Below, one piece after another: positions 8,576 through 17,283 of a stretch of DNA of 64,000 nt; position 1 is the first letter of the stretch, and the number at the start of each line of letters is the position of its first letter. Both the position numbers and the translations under genes were made by a program. The notes beneath the pieces were generated by a model. It saw nothing but the letters and a program-made list of their open reading frames with translations, was not told where the DNA came from and did no database searches. Source of the DNA: a virus; IMG/VR virus record IMGVR_UViG_3300044797_000101, positions 1 through 64,000 of that record; one strand, written 5' to 3'.

Positions 8576-10225
8576 TTATGAATTATTCCTATCTTTTAAG
8601 AATCGTCCACTATTAGGGTCGCCAGGTTGCCCGGGGAAAGGAGTACCCATTCCACTCAAGTTCGATGGACCACCAATTGGAGCAGCAATCTCGCTCATGT
8701 TTCGTACAACCTTACCAGCGAATGCCTTCTCTTGATCAGCACACCAGACAGCCAAAATATCAGCAGAGACGTGATCGTCGTGACCAGAAGCAGGATCTAC
8801 GAAGATCTTGTCATTGATACCAGCTTTGCTACGGTGACGTTCCAAAAGACCCCATTGTTCATAGCCTTCCGTAAATACCTTGCTCTTTTTAATCTTATCA
8901 AGATTAGGGTATCTAACACGGCTGCTATCAAGTTCAAAGACGAATTGATCGATCATAGCATTTTTATAATTCTTGCCAGTAACGGCTTCTTTAGCACCAA
9001 AACTTACACCGGCTATGGGAATACCTTCGCTCTTAAAAATATCAATAAGACCAATAGCAAAGTTTGAAAAGTCAGCAAGTCCCATTACACATTTGAATTC
9101 ACCCTCAACAGGATGAACAATATCTTTAATTTCTTGCATCTGCGTAACCGTATCACCTTGCCACATATACTTAGCTACTATGTCTTTAGTGTTATCACCA
9201 TTCTTTCTTAAAATTGTAAGTACAGTCCAGTCGAGATCCTTTTGACCAGGCATAAGTGAACCTGATGCAGTATCAAGACCAAAATAGTATTTTTCTGTAA
9301 GTTCTGGGCGACCTTGTTTCAAGATATTAAATAATCCTGATGCAAGCTTCTTTTGCTGCTCGCCTGATAGAACCAGGTTGATATCTTCCATCCATATCAT
9401 TTCATATTGAGTATTCCACTCAATTTCAGAGTATCCTTCTACTGAATCAAAATGCAGGGCTGGATCGTTAGGGAATAAACGTTCCTTAACCATCTTAGGC
9501 ATAAGTTCAACAATACGACGAGGATATTCTCTACCCTCATACAAGATTGACCCTTGTTGCCAGTAAATATCGCACTCATTCCAAGGTTTTCTAATAACCT
9601 TATAGCGAGTACCATTATCATTACAGCTATGCCAAAAATTGTTCTTATATAAAGAAATACCAATCTTGATTGTCTTAAATGGGGACAATGATAACATTGG
9701 AGTGATCTTTTCTTTTACAACGAAATCCGAAATCCTATGGGCCTCATCTAATACCACGCAGTGAAAGTGCTCTGACTCAATAGTAGCCGTGGGAGAAGCA
9801 GAAAGTGCTTTAATTGTAGAGCCGTTTTTAAATTGAATAAATTGATTAGAAGTTTTATTAGCGTCAATTTTGTCGTAGAGAGGAGAGGAAGGAGTAAGAA
9901 TACGACCGAGAATATCTTCTTTAACTAATCGTTTCGAGGTATCAGCCTTAGGACCAAAAATACCAATACGAAAGCCAGGATTATCTAGACAAAGCTTAAC
10001 TAGTCCAATAGCAACCGAATATGTTTTTCCTGATCCGCGTGAAGCAAGAACACCAACGTAAGGTATACTTAAATCACAAACGGCGTCAACTATCTCAACT
10101 TGATTATCATATAGGTCGATCCCTAATTGAGTGAGAGACCAATAGCTTGGACTCATCGCAAGTTGAAATAAATTCTGAAGTCGAGAAGGTATTAGATTCT
10201 CTAAAATCGTATCGTATTGAGACAT
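8576..10225 (-). CDS. Terminase large subunit
   Basis: 549 residues. ATPase domain: Walker A GVLASRGSGKT (residues 58-68) and Walker B CVVLDEAH (Asp160-Glu161). The C-terminal RNase H-like nuclease domain has FGLDTASG (Asp318), LADFSNF and HDDHVSADILAVW, the expected acidic triad. It packages DNA through the portal, which is encoded two genes downstream. No small terminase subunit is recognisable nearby, although one of the two small genes just upstream could fill that role. Confidence 0.95.
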   Translation of the reverse strand: MSQYDTILENLIPSRLQNLFQLAMSPSYWSLTQLGIDLYDNQVEIVDAVCDLSIPYVGVLASRGSGKTYSVAIGLVKLCLDNPGFRIGIFGPKADTSKRLVKEDILGRILTPSSPLYDKIDANKTSNQFIQFKNGSTIKALSASPTATIESEHFHCVVLDEAHRISDFVVKEKITPMLSLSPFKTIKIGISLYKNNFWHSCNDNGTRYKVIRKPWNECDIYWQQGSILYEGREYPRRIVELMPKMVKERLFPNDPALHFDSVEGYSEIEWNTQYEMIWMEDINLVLSGEQQKKLASGLFNILKQGRPELTEKYYFGLDTASGSLMPGQKDLDWTVLTILRKNGDNTKDIVAKYMWQGDTVTQMQEIKDIVHPVEGEFKCVMGLADFSNFAIGLIDIFKSEGIPIAGVSFGAKEAVTGKNYKNAMIDQFVFELDSSRVRYPNLDKIKKSKVFTEGYEQWGLLERHRSKAGINDKIFVDPASGHDDHVSADILAVWCADQEKAFAGKVVRNMSEIAAPIGGPSNLSGMGTPFPGQPGDPNSGRFLKDRNNS

Positions 10226-10256
10226 TATTACTCCGTACCGTTTCTTTTACGAATAT

Positions 10257-10412
10257 TTACTTTTCGTTTGTTATCAGTTTCAATTCTTCACAACTATCAC
10301 ACTTATATATACGCCACGACCCATCAAGTTTAGTTTCATTCCCCATAATAAAGGAATAGATTTGCTTGAAGGTATGCTTAACGCACTGATTTTTTATTTT
10401 TGCGTTTAACAT
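10257..10412 (-). CDS. Small hypothetical protein with C-terminal CxxC
   Basis: 51 residues from ATG at 10412. The basic N-terminal half is followed by WRIYKCDSCEEL, a minimal CxxC motif. The first 35 bases overlap the end of the preceding gene. Function unknown. Confidence 0.6.
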   Translation of the reverse strand: MLNAKIKNQCVKHTFKQIYSFIMGNETKLDGSWRIYKCDSCEELKLITNEK

Positions 10413-10554
10413 CTTTGGTTGTTAAGGAAGGCCATTCTGTCATTTCTTCTTGAATCATCTTAATCTTTTCGCGTAAATTAAGATTTGATTTTTGAATATG
10501 AGTATGGATTTCTCTTATCTCATGATTAATTTTATCAAGTTTGTCAGCACTCAT
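10378..10554 (-). CDS. Small charged helical protein
   Basis: 58 residues, helical, Lys/Glu-rich with a basic end (KRKNKKSVR). The start ATG abuts the stop of the membrane protein gene upstream. Position just before terminase makes a small terminase or DNA-binding role possible, but no motif supports it. Confidence 0.6.
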   Translation of the reverse strand: MSADKLDKINHEIREIHTHIQKSNLNLREKIKMIQEEMTEWPSLTTKDVKRKNKKSVR

Positions 10555-10805
10555 TATTTAGCTCCACTGCTTCCATTTTTGCCACTCAGCTTAATGAGTA
10601 AGTCAAGGGTATTGTTAATATCTTTGGCTAGATGATTGTAATCATCAACCATGCCTTTCCACTCGTTTAATCGCTGTTCTTGTAGGGCATCATACTTCTG
10701 AAATAGTTTATATAAAGCAAATGACAACGCAAATATACATGCCGTTGGCAATGATAAAACAGAAAGAACCTTAGGATCGGTCAATAAGTTGAGCAATACT
10801 TCCAT
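10554..10805 (-). CDS. Single-pass membrane protein with coiled coil
   Basis: 83 residues. One hydrophobic segment (VLSLPTACIFALSFALYKLF) is followed by a charged coiled coil (YDALQEQRLNEWKGMVDDYN). The layout resembles small phage holin- or spanin-like proteins, but no lysis enzyme is adjacent, so the role stays open. Confidence 0.7.
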   Translation of the reverse strand: MEVLLNLLTDPKVLSVLSLPTACIFALSFALYKLFQKYDALQEQRLNEWKGMVDDYNHLAKDINNTLDLLIKLSGKNGSSGAK

Positions 10806-10817
10806 GTTATCCTCGAA

Positions 10818-13800
10818 TTAGATTGGTTCTGATAATAATTTTAATGCTGCCATTAACTCTTCATTGAAGTGATTCATCATTCCTAATGGGCTTGAATCTG
10901 CCTCTGTCATTAACTCGCTCTTCTTATTTGGCCAACGAATTAGAGTATTCTCCATAACCTTCTTGGCCTGTGAGAGCATACCATTCAAAACATCTTGAAC
11001 ATATTTTTCAGCGCCATCAAACTTTGCATAGATCTTTGAAAGCGTTTCTTTAGGTGTTAGCTTTGGTACATAGTTAACCTCTTCAGTTTGCAGTGTATAA
11101 AGTTTATCCTTCCATTGAACAACCTTCGATTCTACTGCACTAATTAGAACGGCTGCTTTTTCAATGGATTGTTGAAGTTCTGCTTCCATCTCAACACGAT
11201 TGCCTGCCTGATCAACCTGTGACATTTGTTCTTGCATCTTAGCCTGAATCTGTTGTCTAGCAGTCTCTAATGTTGCGAGGTTTGTCTCTAGAGCAGTCAT
11301 TTTGCTTAGGACGGCATCAATCTCAGGGGTTGCAGGAACAGCTTCTTGTTTAGGTGCATATTTAGGGGTAATCTTATAATCTTTAAATTGTGTCTTAGCT
11401 GGGTCAACTGGATCAGCTGATGTTTTATTCTGTGAGATTCCTTTCTCAAAATCAGAAGCTTGTTTTGTTTCAAATTTATTACCGCAATCAGTACATAGAT
11501 TTAAAACTTCAGCATCACCGAATACCTTAGGAGTTGTATTATCATTTCCGCAATTAGGGCATTTAGGAGCTGGAACAAAATGTAATTCAGAACCTTTTTT
11601 CTTTTTAACTACAGGAGCTGGAGCAACTGGCGTTGGTGCAACAGCTGGTTGCTGTACTTCAGCTGCATCATAATCATATAGATCGCAATCCTCACTACAA
11701 ACATGATCTGGTTTTGCATGTTCAGCTTCGGATTCAGCGTACCAAATATCTTGCATCTCATGCTCATCATGAATCTGTCCAAAAATACTAGACAATTCGT
11801 CATAGATCATCTCTGGATCGCTAGCTCCATATCGAGTAAAACCATCAACAAGTCCCTTCTCATTCATGGTGAGCCAAACGTAATTATCTCCATCAGTGAT
11901 AAATAGATCTTTACCTTTTTTACCAACCTGAAGACCTTTTACTTTCTTAAGTTGAGCTAATGAAACTGGAGTTGTAAAATAATAATCTGTTGAGGCCGTT
12001 TTTTCCATAGAAGCTTTTTTATCATGTTTCTCTAAAATTTCACGATCGCGACCTGGCATTACTTCCCATTTAGGACATTTGCATTCTGAACATGCACCCT
12101 TCATATCCTTATGTTCACCAATACGATCACCACATTTACACTTCATAGCATAAGCTGTTTTCAAAGATGATTCTGTATCAATAGCTGGTTCGGGATTTGG
12201 ATTTTTATCATGCTCCATAGGTTTATAACCTTCTGGATAGATAGGTTGATTGTTTGCATCCAAAAGTGTCCACATTGGCGTAGCACCGGGACGAGCACTA
12301 AATCCTTCTACATAAATAGCATATACACCTTTAGGATGATCACCACGTTCTAATTGGACCCAACTAAGTCCAAGCTGGCGACATGTCTCTTCATCATTTT
12401 TAATCTTCTGATCTAATTTGGCATTTGCCATCTTATCACTAAAAGATACAATTGTTCCACCAAGACCACTAACGTGCTGAACACGAACTGCATCCTCAGG
12501 AGGATCAGGTAAACCAATATCGTACCAGGTTGTACCAGCTTGTTTCTTTAAGGAAGCATCTTTATTCCATTCAGAAGCATGTGATTTACAAAGATAACCT
12601 GCTCCATGTTCATTCTTAACCATGTCTTCTAACTTATGAACTTTGTCACATTTAATGCACTTGGAACCATCAGCTGCAATTTTCTCAACCTTAGGTTCTA
12701 ATGATGATCGTGGTTTAACTTGATCCTTAAAGTCTGGATTAACAGCATCTGGCCCATATTTGTCCATCTGTTCTTGTTCAAATTTAAGATCTTCATCAGC
12801 CTCATTTACTGGGCTAGCAAGTGCAACCCAATCAATACGATCATGATCAGAAGGTGATAGAGAATCAAACCAAGATTGAACACCAACCTTAGCTCCAGCG
12901 CTATCTGCTAAACGTAAAGATTCATGCGCAATATATCTGGCAATTTCTTTCAAAGCTTGAATACGAGCTGCTTCATCTGGTATTTTTAAAGCTTCAGCGT
13001 ACTTGGCATCGGCTGCAACTTCATCATCCGTTACCCAAACTCGGCACCAACCATTACCTTCAAATGCTGAATCATTGGCATGCTTTTCAAGACCCTTCTT
13101 AACAAACATATAAGAGGTTTTTCCCATACTCTGTACATCGGCCAAAAGTAATTCAGCCTCTTTCTTAATAGCAAGGGCTTCATCTTGAGAACTATGAAGA
13201 TCAGTCATCTTTGGTGTTACTTGGATTGATTCAGATTTTTGCTGTTGATCAATTGTTGGCGCCATGGAAGGCTCAGCTTCTTGAGCACCCATGTTATCGG
13301 AAAGTTTTACAACACGATTAGCAGCTACATCAAGCAAATCACCCTCATCTGTTTCAACGATGAATAAGTCATTTCCTTCTGATTTATAGCTGGATACAAA
13401 TGTACCTTCAAAGCCTGCTTTTTCATCAGACATATCAGAAGATACAAATACACGGTCTCCCTTTTGAGGAGCTTGATGATCTAGTGGTTTCTTTCCCATT
13501 GGAACTACATCATGGGAAGCTGGGGTTGTTGGATCTTGTTGGACTGGTTCTTGGAGGGGATTTAAGCCATCAGCAGCTGTTTTAACTGATGCTTTTTTAT
13601 TCTTACAATTATTACATTTTAATTTGGTTGGTGCTTCACATCCATCTTCATTACATGGCCATTCTTCTTTACAATTAGGACATGTATGCCATTCCTCATT
13701 ACTAGCAACCTTACGAATATCATCATTATCGGCGCGAGCAATTTCATCTAATTCCGAAATTGCCATAACGTCTTGCGGTGTAAATGACGCGTCTTTATGA

Positions 13801-15077
13801 CATAAATTACAAGTATTCTTATCACGCATTTCTTCTGGAAGAACCAAAGAACGGCAAGAAGGACACACTCGTGTATATTTATCTAAATCTTTATCTTCCT
13901 TGCTTTTTGCAGCCTCTTCCTTAATTACAGGTTCTTCGGCTGGCTGATCATGTTTTTTTTTATCTTCATGATCCTTAAGCAACTGATCATGTGTTTCAGG
14001 GGAAACTAAATCTTCAGGAGGAGTAAGTGGCGCATCTTTCTTATCATCCTCTTTAACTGGTTCAACTTCAACGCCTGTTGGATCTGTGCCTTGGCGTTGT
14101 TCATCTACAAAGATATTTGTAGAATCTTTATCAAAACCAAAATCTTTAACTAGGATTTTCTTAATTTCATCCCAGTTGCGTCCATTCTTACGTAGGACTT
14201 CTACAAGCTCAACCTGGTCAGGACCAAACACTGAAGCAGCTTTCTGCTGCAATGCTGATTCTAACTCGGTTTTAATTTTTTCATCAATATGTTCTTGCAT
14301 GTCATCATGCTGTTTTGCTTTCTGCTCTTCAACGTCTTCATAGGACAAGGAAGCAGGAGCCAATTTATCTGTTGGTTTCTTTTCATCTTTATTCTTATCC
14401 CAAAGAGGAATATGATCCTGATCACCACCAGTTGCACTCTTCTGTTTCTTCTGATAGTCTAACAATTCATCAGTTGTAGTGAACCAAAGATTCTGCATTG
14501 TGATCTTTGCTTCACGCCAAAGTTTATCATCATCCTGAGACGCAATTGCTGTAAGACCTACTGATTTACCTTTCATAAGCGCTTCATCAATGGTCATACA
14601 TGTATTAGCTAGCATTTCAGCATATTTAGGATCAATATCTTGAAAAAGACTTTTAACCTGATTAACATCTAAAGCTTTCTTTTCTAAAGAAGCTTGGGTG
14701 GTATTCAATTTGGGCAAATTAGTGTCCACGATATCGCCCGTGTTCTCGGCGTACTTCTGACCCAATTTCTTCATGAGGTCCTTGGCTGCATCATATTCGC
14801 CCTTTTTTGTAAGAGCTGCAGCTTCAGATAAATCTGTTGAGATAAGATCAAATTGATGAGAAGCTTCCTGTTCACTCAATGTTTTTTCAAATAATTTTTC
14901 TCCGCCTTCCCAAGACAATGCAATAATAGTACTCCCTTCATCGAGAGGTACGGCATCTAATGAAATAGGACGAATAGGATTAGCTCCTACTGCTGTTGAA
15001 TCAGCAACAGAGAATTTAGCGTGTCCTTCGAAAGCTGTTTTAATTAAATGAGATACAACATCACGAAAAAATTTCAT
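10818..15077 (-). CDS. Giant modular zinc-ribbon virion polyprotein
   Basis: 1419 residues. Modules in order: a head-proximal helical region (1-240), a coiled/acidic linker (240-400), two zinc ribbons near 405-426 and 466-491, and further CxxC pairs near 807. A CKCGDRIGEH...CSEC knuckle lies near 980, a ribbon (CPNCGND...CTDCG) near 1176, and a helical coiled-coil C-terminus from about 1240. Short Lys-rich Ala motifs separate modules (SVKTAADG, SLKTAYA, MEKTAS, IKTAFEG near the N-terminus) and could be maturation cleavage sites. Near 860-950 is a compact domain with the TWYDIGLPDPPEDAVRVQHV stretch. No enzyme signature recognised. Its place just before terminase points to a virion internal or core protein, which is inferred. 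Confidence 0.8.
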   Translation of the reverse strand: MKFFRDVVSHLIKTAFEGHAKFSVADSTAVGANPIRPISLDAVPLDEGSTIIALSWEGGEKLFEKTLSEQEASHQFDLISTDLSEAAALTKKGEYDAAKDLMKKLGQKYAENTGDIVDTNLPKLNTTQASLEKKALDVNQVKSLFQDIDPKYAEMLANTCMTIDEALMKGKSVGLTAIASQDDDKLWREAKITMQNLWFTTTDELLDYQKKQKSATGGDQDHIPLWDKNKDEKKPTDKLAPASLSYEDVEEQKAKQHDDMQEHIDEKIKTELESALQQKAASVFGPDQVELVEVLRKNGRNWDEIKKILVKDFGFDKDSTNIFVDEQRQGTDPTGVEVEPVKEDDKKDAPLTPPEDLVSPETHDQLLKDHEDKKKHDQPAEEPVIKEEAAKSKEDKDLDKYTRVCPSCRSLVLPEEMRDKNTCNLCHKDASFTPQDVMAISELDEIARADNDDIRKVASNEEWHTCPNCKEEWPCNEDGCEAPTKLKCNNCKNKKASVKTAADGLNPLQEPVQQDPTTPASHDVVPMGKKPLDHQAPQKGDRVFVSSDMSDEKAGFEGTFVSSYKSEGNDLFIVETDEGDLLDVAANRVVKLSDNMGAQEAEPSMAPTIDQQQKSESIQVTPKMTDLHSSQDEALAIKKEAELLLADVQSMGKTSYMFVKKGLEKHANDSAFEGNGWCRVWVTDDEVAADAKYAEALKIPDEAARIQALKEIARYIAHESLRLADSAGAKVGVQSWFDSLSPSDHDRIDWVALASPVNEADEDLKFEQEQMDKYGPDAVNPDFKDQVKPRSSLEPKVEKIAADGSKCIKCDKVHKLEDMVKNEHGAGYLCKSHASEWNKDASLKKQAGTTWYDIGLPDPPEDAVRVQHVSGLGGTIVSFSDKMANAKLDQKIKNDEETCRQLGLSWVQLERGDHPKGVYAIYVEGFSARPGATPMWTLLDANNQPIYPEGYKPMEHDKNPNPEPAIDTESSLKTAYAMKCKCGDRIGEHKDMKGACSECKCPKWEVMPGRDREILEKHDKKASMEKTASTDYYFTTPVSLAQLKKVKGLQVGKKGKDLFITDGDNYVWLTMNEKGLVDGFTRYGASDPEMIYDELSSIFGQIHDEHEMQDIWYAESEAEHAKPDHVCSEDCDLYDYDAAEVQQPAVAPTPVAPAPVVKKKKGSELHFVPAPKCPNCGNDNTTPKVFGDAEVLNLCTDCGNKFETKQASDFEKGISQNKTSADPVDPAKTQFKDYKITPKYAPKQEAVPATPEIDAVLSKMTALETNLATLETARQQIQAKMQEQMSQVDQAGNRVEMEAELQQSIEKAAVLISAVESKVVQWKDKLYTLQTEEVNYVPKLTPKETLSKIYAKFDGAEKYVQDVLNGMLSQAKKVMENTLIRWPNKKSELMTEADSSPLGMMNHFNEELMAALKLLSEPI

Positions 15078-15105
15078 TGGTAGCTCCTAATGATCAAATC
15101 TTTTA

Positions 15106-16578
15106 TTATGAAGGAATTTGGTTCTTAACTTTTTTATCATCACGTTCAGGATCTTGGCATTTCTTAAGAGCCCAAAGGCTACCATCACCTTCACCCTTTG
15201 AATTTTGATTACCATCCTGATTAACAATCTCATATTGATCAGTTCCATCAGAAATTTTATCTCCTACCTTGTAATCCTCATGGTTTGGTAACAGATGTTT
15301 TTGAACTGTCATGGTTGAATCGTCGCTATCAAAGAATGGTTGTTTTTCACCAGCAGCTTCTTTCTCTACTGTAGCTACTTTATCAGTCAAAATTGAAACA
15401 ACCTCATTAGCCTCATAAGCCATGCGTTCATCGATAGCTGCTAATTTCTCAAGTGTCTCTAAATCAAACTGTTCTGCAAGCTTTGCTTGAACATTTAGAC
15501 CCTTTTCAATTAGGGTAGCAATTATAGATTTTTTAGGAAGAAGATACTTACCTTCTTTAACAGTAACTGGGATACTTACGGCCTTCACTGCGCCAGCATG
15601 ATCTACAGCTGTCATAATATCGAAGCCTTCTTTGGAGCTAGTAATCTCAACAGCTTTAGCTGAACCGTATCCCATACCCTGGAGTGTGGACATTAATTCA
15701 TTTGCGGCTTCATGTTCAACCTTCATCTGTGCTTCATTAGCTGATTGATCTTCAAGCTGTGCAGCCTGAACTAAATGATCTGCTGATTTTGCACGAGGCA
15801 TATTCTCTTGAATAGAATATGTTTTTTCCGCTTTAACTTCTACGGAGTCATCAAAAGGAGTATATTCAATCTCTTCAGCGTCTTTAAATAATTCTGCTGT
15901 GAGCCAAGTTGCTTTTGCAGTTGGCGATAAAGCAGCTTCTTTCTTTGATTCATGTAAATTATGCTTATGATCTTTCAAGCTACCTGCTGTCCAAAAGCTA
16001 TCATCACACTTATCACATTGATGATCACCTTTTTCTTTAGCTTCTTTTTCAATCATTGGTTCTGTAAATGATCCTGTAAATTCAACCTTAGGAGCAATGG
16101 CTGCATCCTTTAAAATTCCCTGAAGCAATGCTGCTTTATCTTTAGATGCAGAATATTCGCCCTTTCCGACGATACCAAGCACTGAATCCTGAGCGGCTGT
16201 GTGAGATACTTTTAAATATTTTGAACCATCATCTGTCAAATGGAAACCATTTAAAGATGCAACAAAGAGATCTTTGTTTTGCTCAGCAGAATTCAGAGCA
16301 TTCGTTATATTAGATTGAACATCTTCTGATGTTACTTCAATATCGTTATCATTAATTGTCATTCCAAGATCCACCGTTTTTAGTACTCCAGTATCAGCTT
16401 TAATGTGAATAGTGCCTGAAAAGTTAACGGAATTAGGAGCTAAACCTTCTGTAGTATTTAAATCAACTGTTGGATCGCCAATTAATTTAACTGATCCGTA
16501 TTTGGCTAAAAGATATCGTGCACCTTTATTTTGTGCGTCAACAATTAGTCGATTCTTTAATTCATTAAATTTTGTCAT
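15106..16578 (-). CDS. Modular virion protein with C2H2-type zinc finger
   Basis: 490 residues. An N-terminal domain of about 150 residues has a beta-rich look (FSGTIHIKADTGVLKTVDLGMTIND). A classical finger follows: CDKCDDSFWTAGSLKDHKHNLH. The remainder is helical, with a final basic SH3-like stretch (YKVGDKISDGTDQYEIVNQ). Candidate processing motifs are MIEKEA and TVEKEAAGE. Sits between a giant polyprotein gene and an HNH gene. No known family assigned. Confidence 0.75.
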   Translation of the reverse strand: MTKFNELKNRLIVDAQNKGARYLLAKYGSVKLIGDPTVDLNTTEGLAPNSVNFSGTIHIKADTGVLKTVDLGMTINDNDIEVTSEDVQSNITNALNSAEQNKDLFVASLNGFHLTDDGSKYLKVSHTAAQDSVLGIVGKGEYSASKDKAALLQGILKDAAIAPKVEFTGSFTEPMIEKEAKEKGDHQCDKCDDSFWTAGSLKDHKHNLHESKKEAALSPTAKATWLTAELFKDAEEIEYTPFDDSVEVKAEKTYSIQENMPRAKSADHLVQAAQLEDQSANEAQMKVEHEAANELMSTLQGMGYGSAKAVEITSSKEGFDIMTAVDHAGAVKAVSIPVTVKEGKYLLPKKSIIATLIEKGLNVQAKLAEQFDLETLEKLAAIDERMAYEANEVVSILTDKVATVEKEAAGEKQPFFDSDDSTMTVQKHLLPNHEDYKVGDKISDGTDQYEIVNQDGNQNSKGEGDGSLWALKKCQDPERDDKKVKNQIPS

Positions 16579-16587
16579 AGCAGTCTC

Positions 16588-17190
16588 CTAAATATTAGCA
16601 GCTAAAATCTTAGAACTTTTTTGTAAGTTATCTGGTTCCCATAAGGGTTGAAGATTTGTATAATGTACTGCTTTTAACAACTGTTCTCTATCAGTAAGAT
16701 CAAAACTACTTAACGGAATTACATGATCTATATTCCATTTATCAGGACCTTTACCCCAATTATTCCAAGTCATACCAGGAAGAAATTTTGATTCAATATA
16801 CTTCTTTAAAAACTCTACAGAACAACCAAGATCTTTAACTGCTGAACCTTTCTTTTGATTCTTTTTAAGAGCGCAATATAATCGATTACGCAAATTACAA
16901 ACTAACTTATAGTTAAGATCTTCTTTTTGACGAGTCTTTTTGTACTCTTTTTCATAACCTGCTTTGTCAAAGTTATTACTGTCCCGATATTCTTGATGTT
17001 GAATTTGGATTTGTTTTTTATTATCTATGTAATATTGTTTTAAATATTCACTTAGTTCTTGTTTATGATCATTCTGATAAACAGTGTTCTGAGCATTATG
17101 ACAAATTCTGCATTGACCTTGTTTAGTTTTTCCGTTAACTAAATCTTTGTCATGTCCTTTAGGACAAAATTGAATTTTCAAACGAGACAT
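16588..17190 (-). CDS. HNH homing endonuclease, paralogue 3
   Basis: 200 residues, the longest of the three. The N-terminal zinc motif CPKGH...CRICH is followed by a basic helical linker. GSAVKDLGCS, YIESKFLPGMTWNNWG, WNIDHVIPL and HYTNLQPLW form the nuclease part. It is the first gene downstream of promoter-like copy 2. Confidence 0.88.
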   Translation of the reverse strand: MSRLKIQFCPKGHDKDLVNGKTKQGQCRICHNAQNTVYQNDHKQELSEYLKQYYIDNKKQIQIQHQEYRDSNNFDKAGYEKEYKKTRQKEDLNYKLVCNLRNRLYCALKKNQKKGSAVKDLGCSVEFLKKYIESKFLPGMTWNNWGKGPDKWNIDHVIPLSSFDLTDREQLLKAVHYTNLQPLWEPDNLQKSSKILAANI

Positions 17191-17215
17191 TCTTATCTAT
17201 TCCTTAGAATTACTA

Positions 17216-17262
17216 GGAGCGTAGGACTCCTATTAATACACTAAAATATTATACTTTTCTAC
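17216..17262 (-). promoter_or_regulatory. Repeated promoter-like element, copy 2
   Basis: On the minus strand: GAAAAGTATAATATTTTAG, then TGTATTAATAGGAGTCC, then TACGCTCC. Follows the stop codon of 17284-21258 and precedes the HNH gene start by 26 bases. See copies at 4022 and 33124. Confidence 0.7.
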
Positions 17263-17283
17263 TAATTATGGATTGTTATCTAC

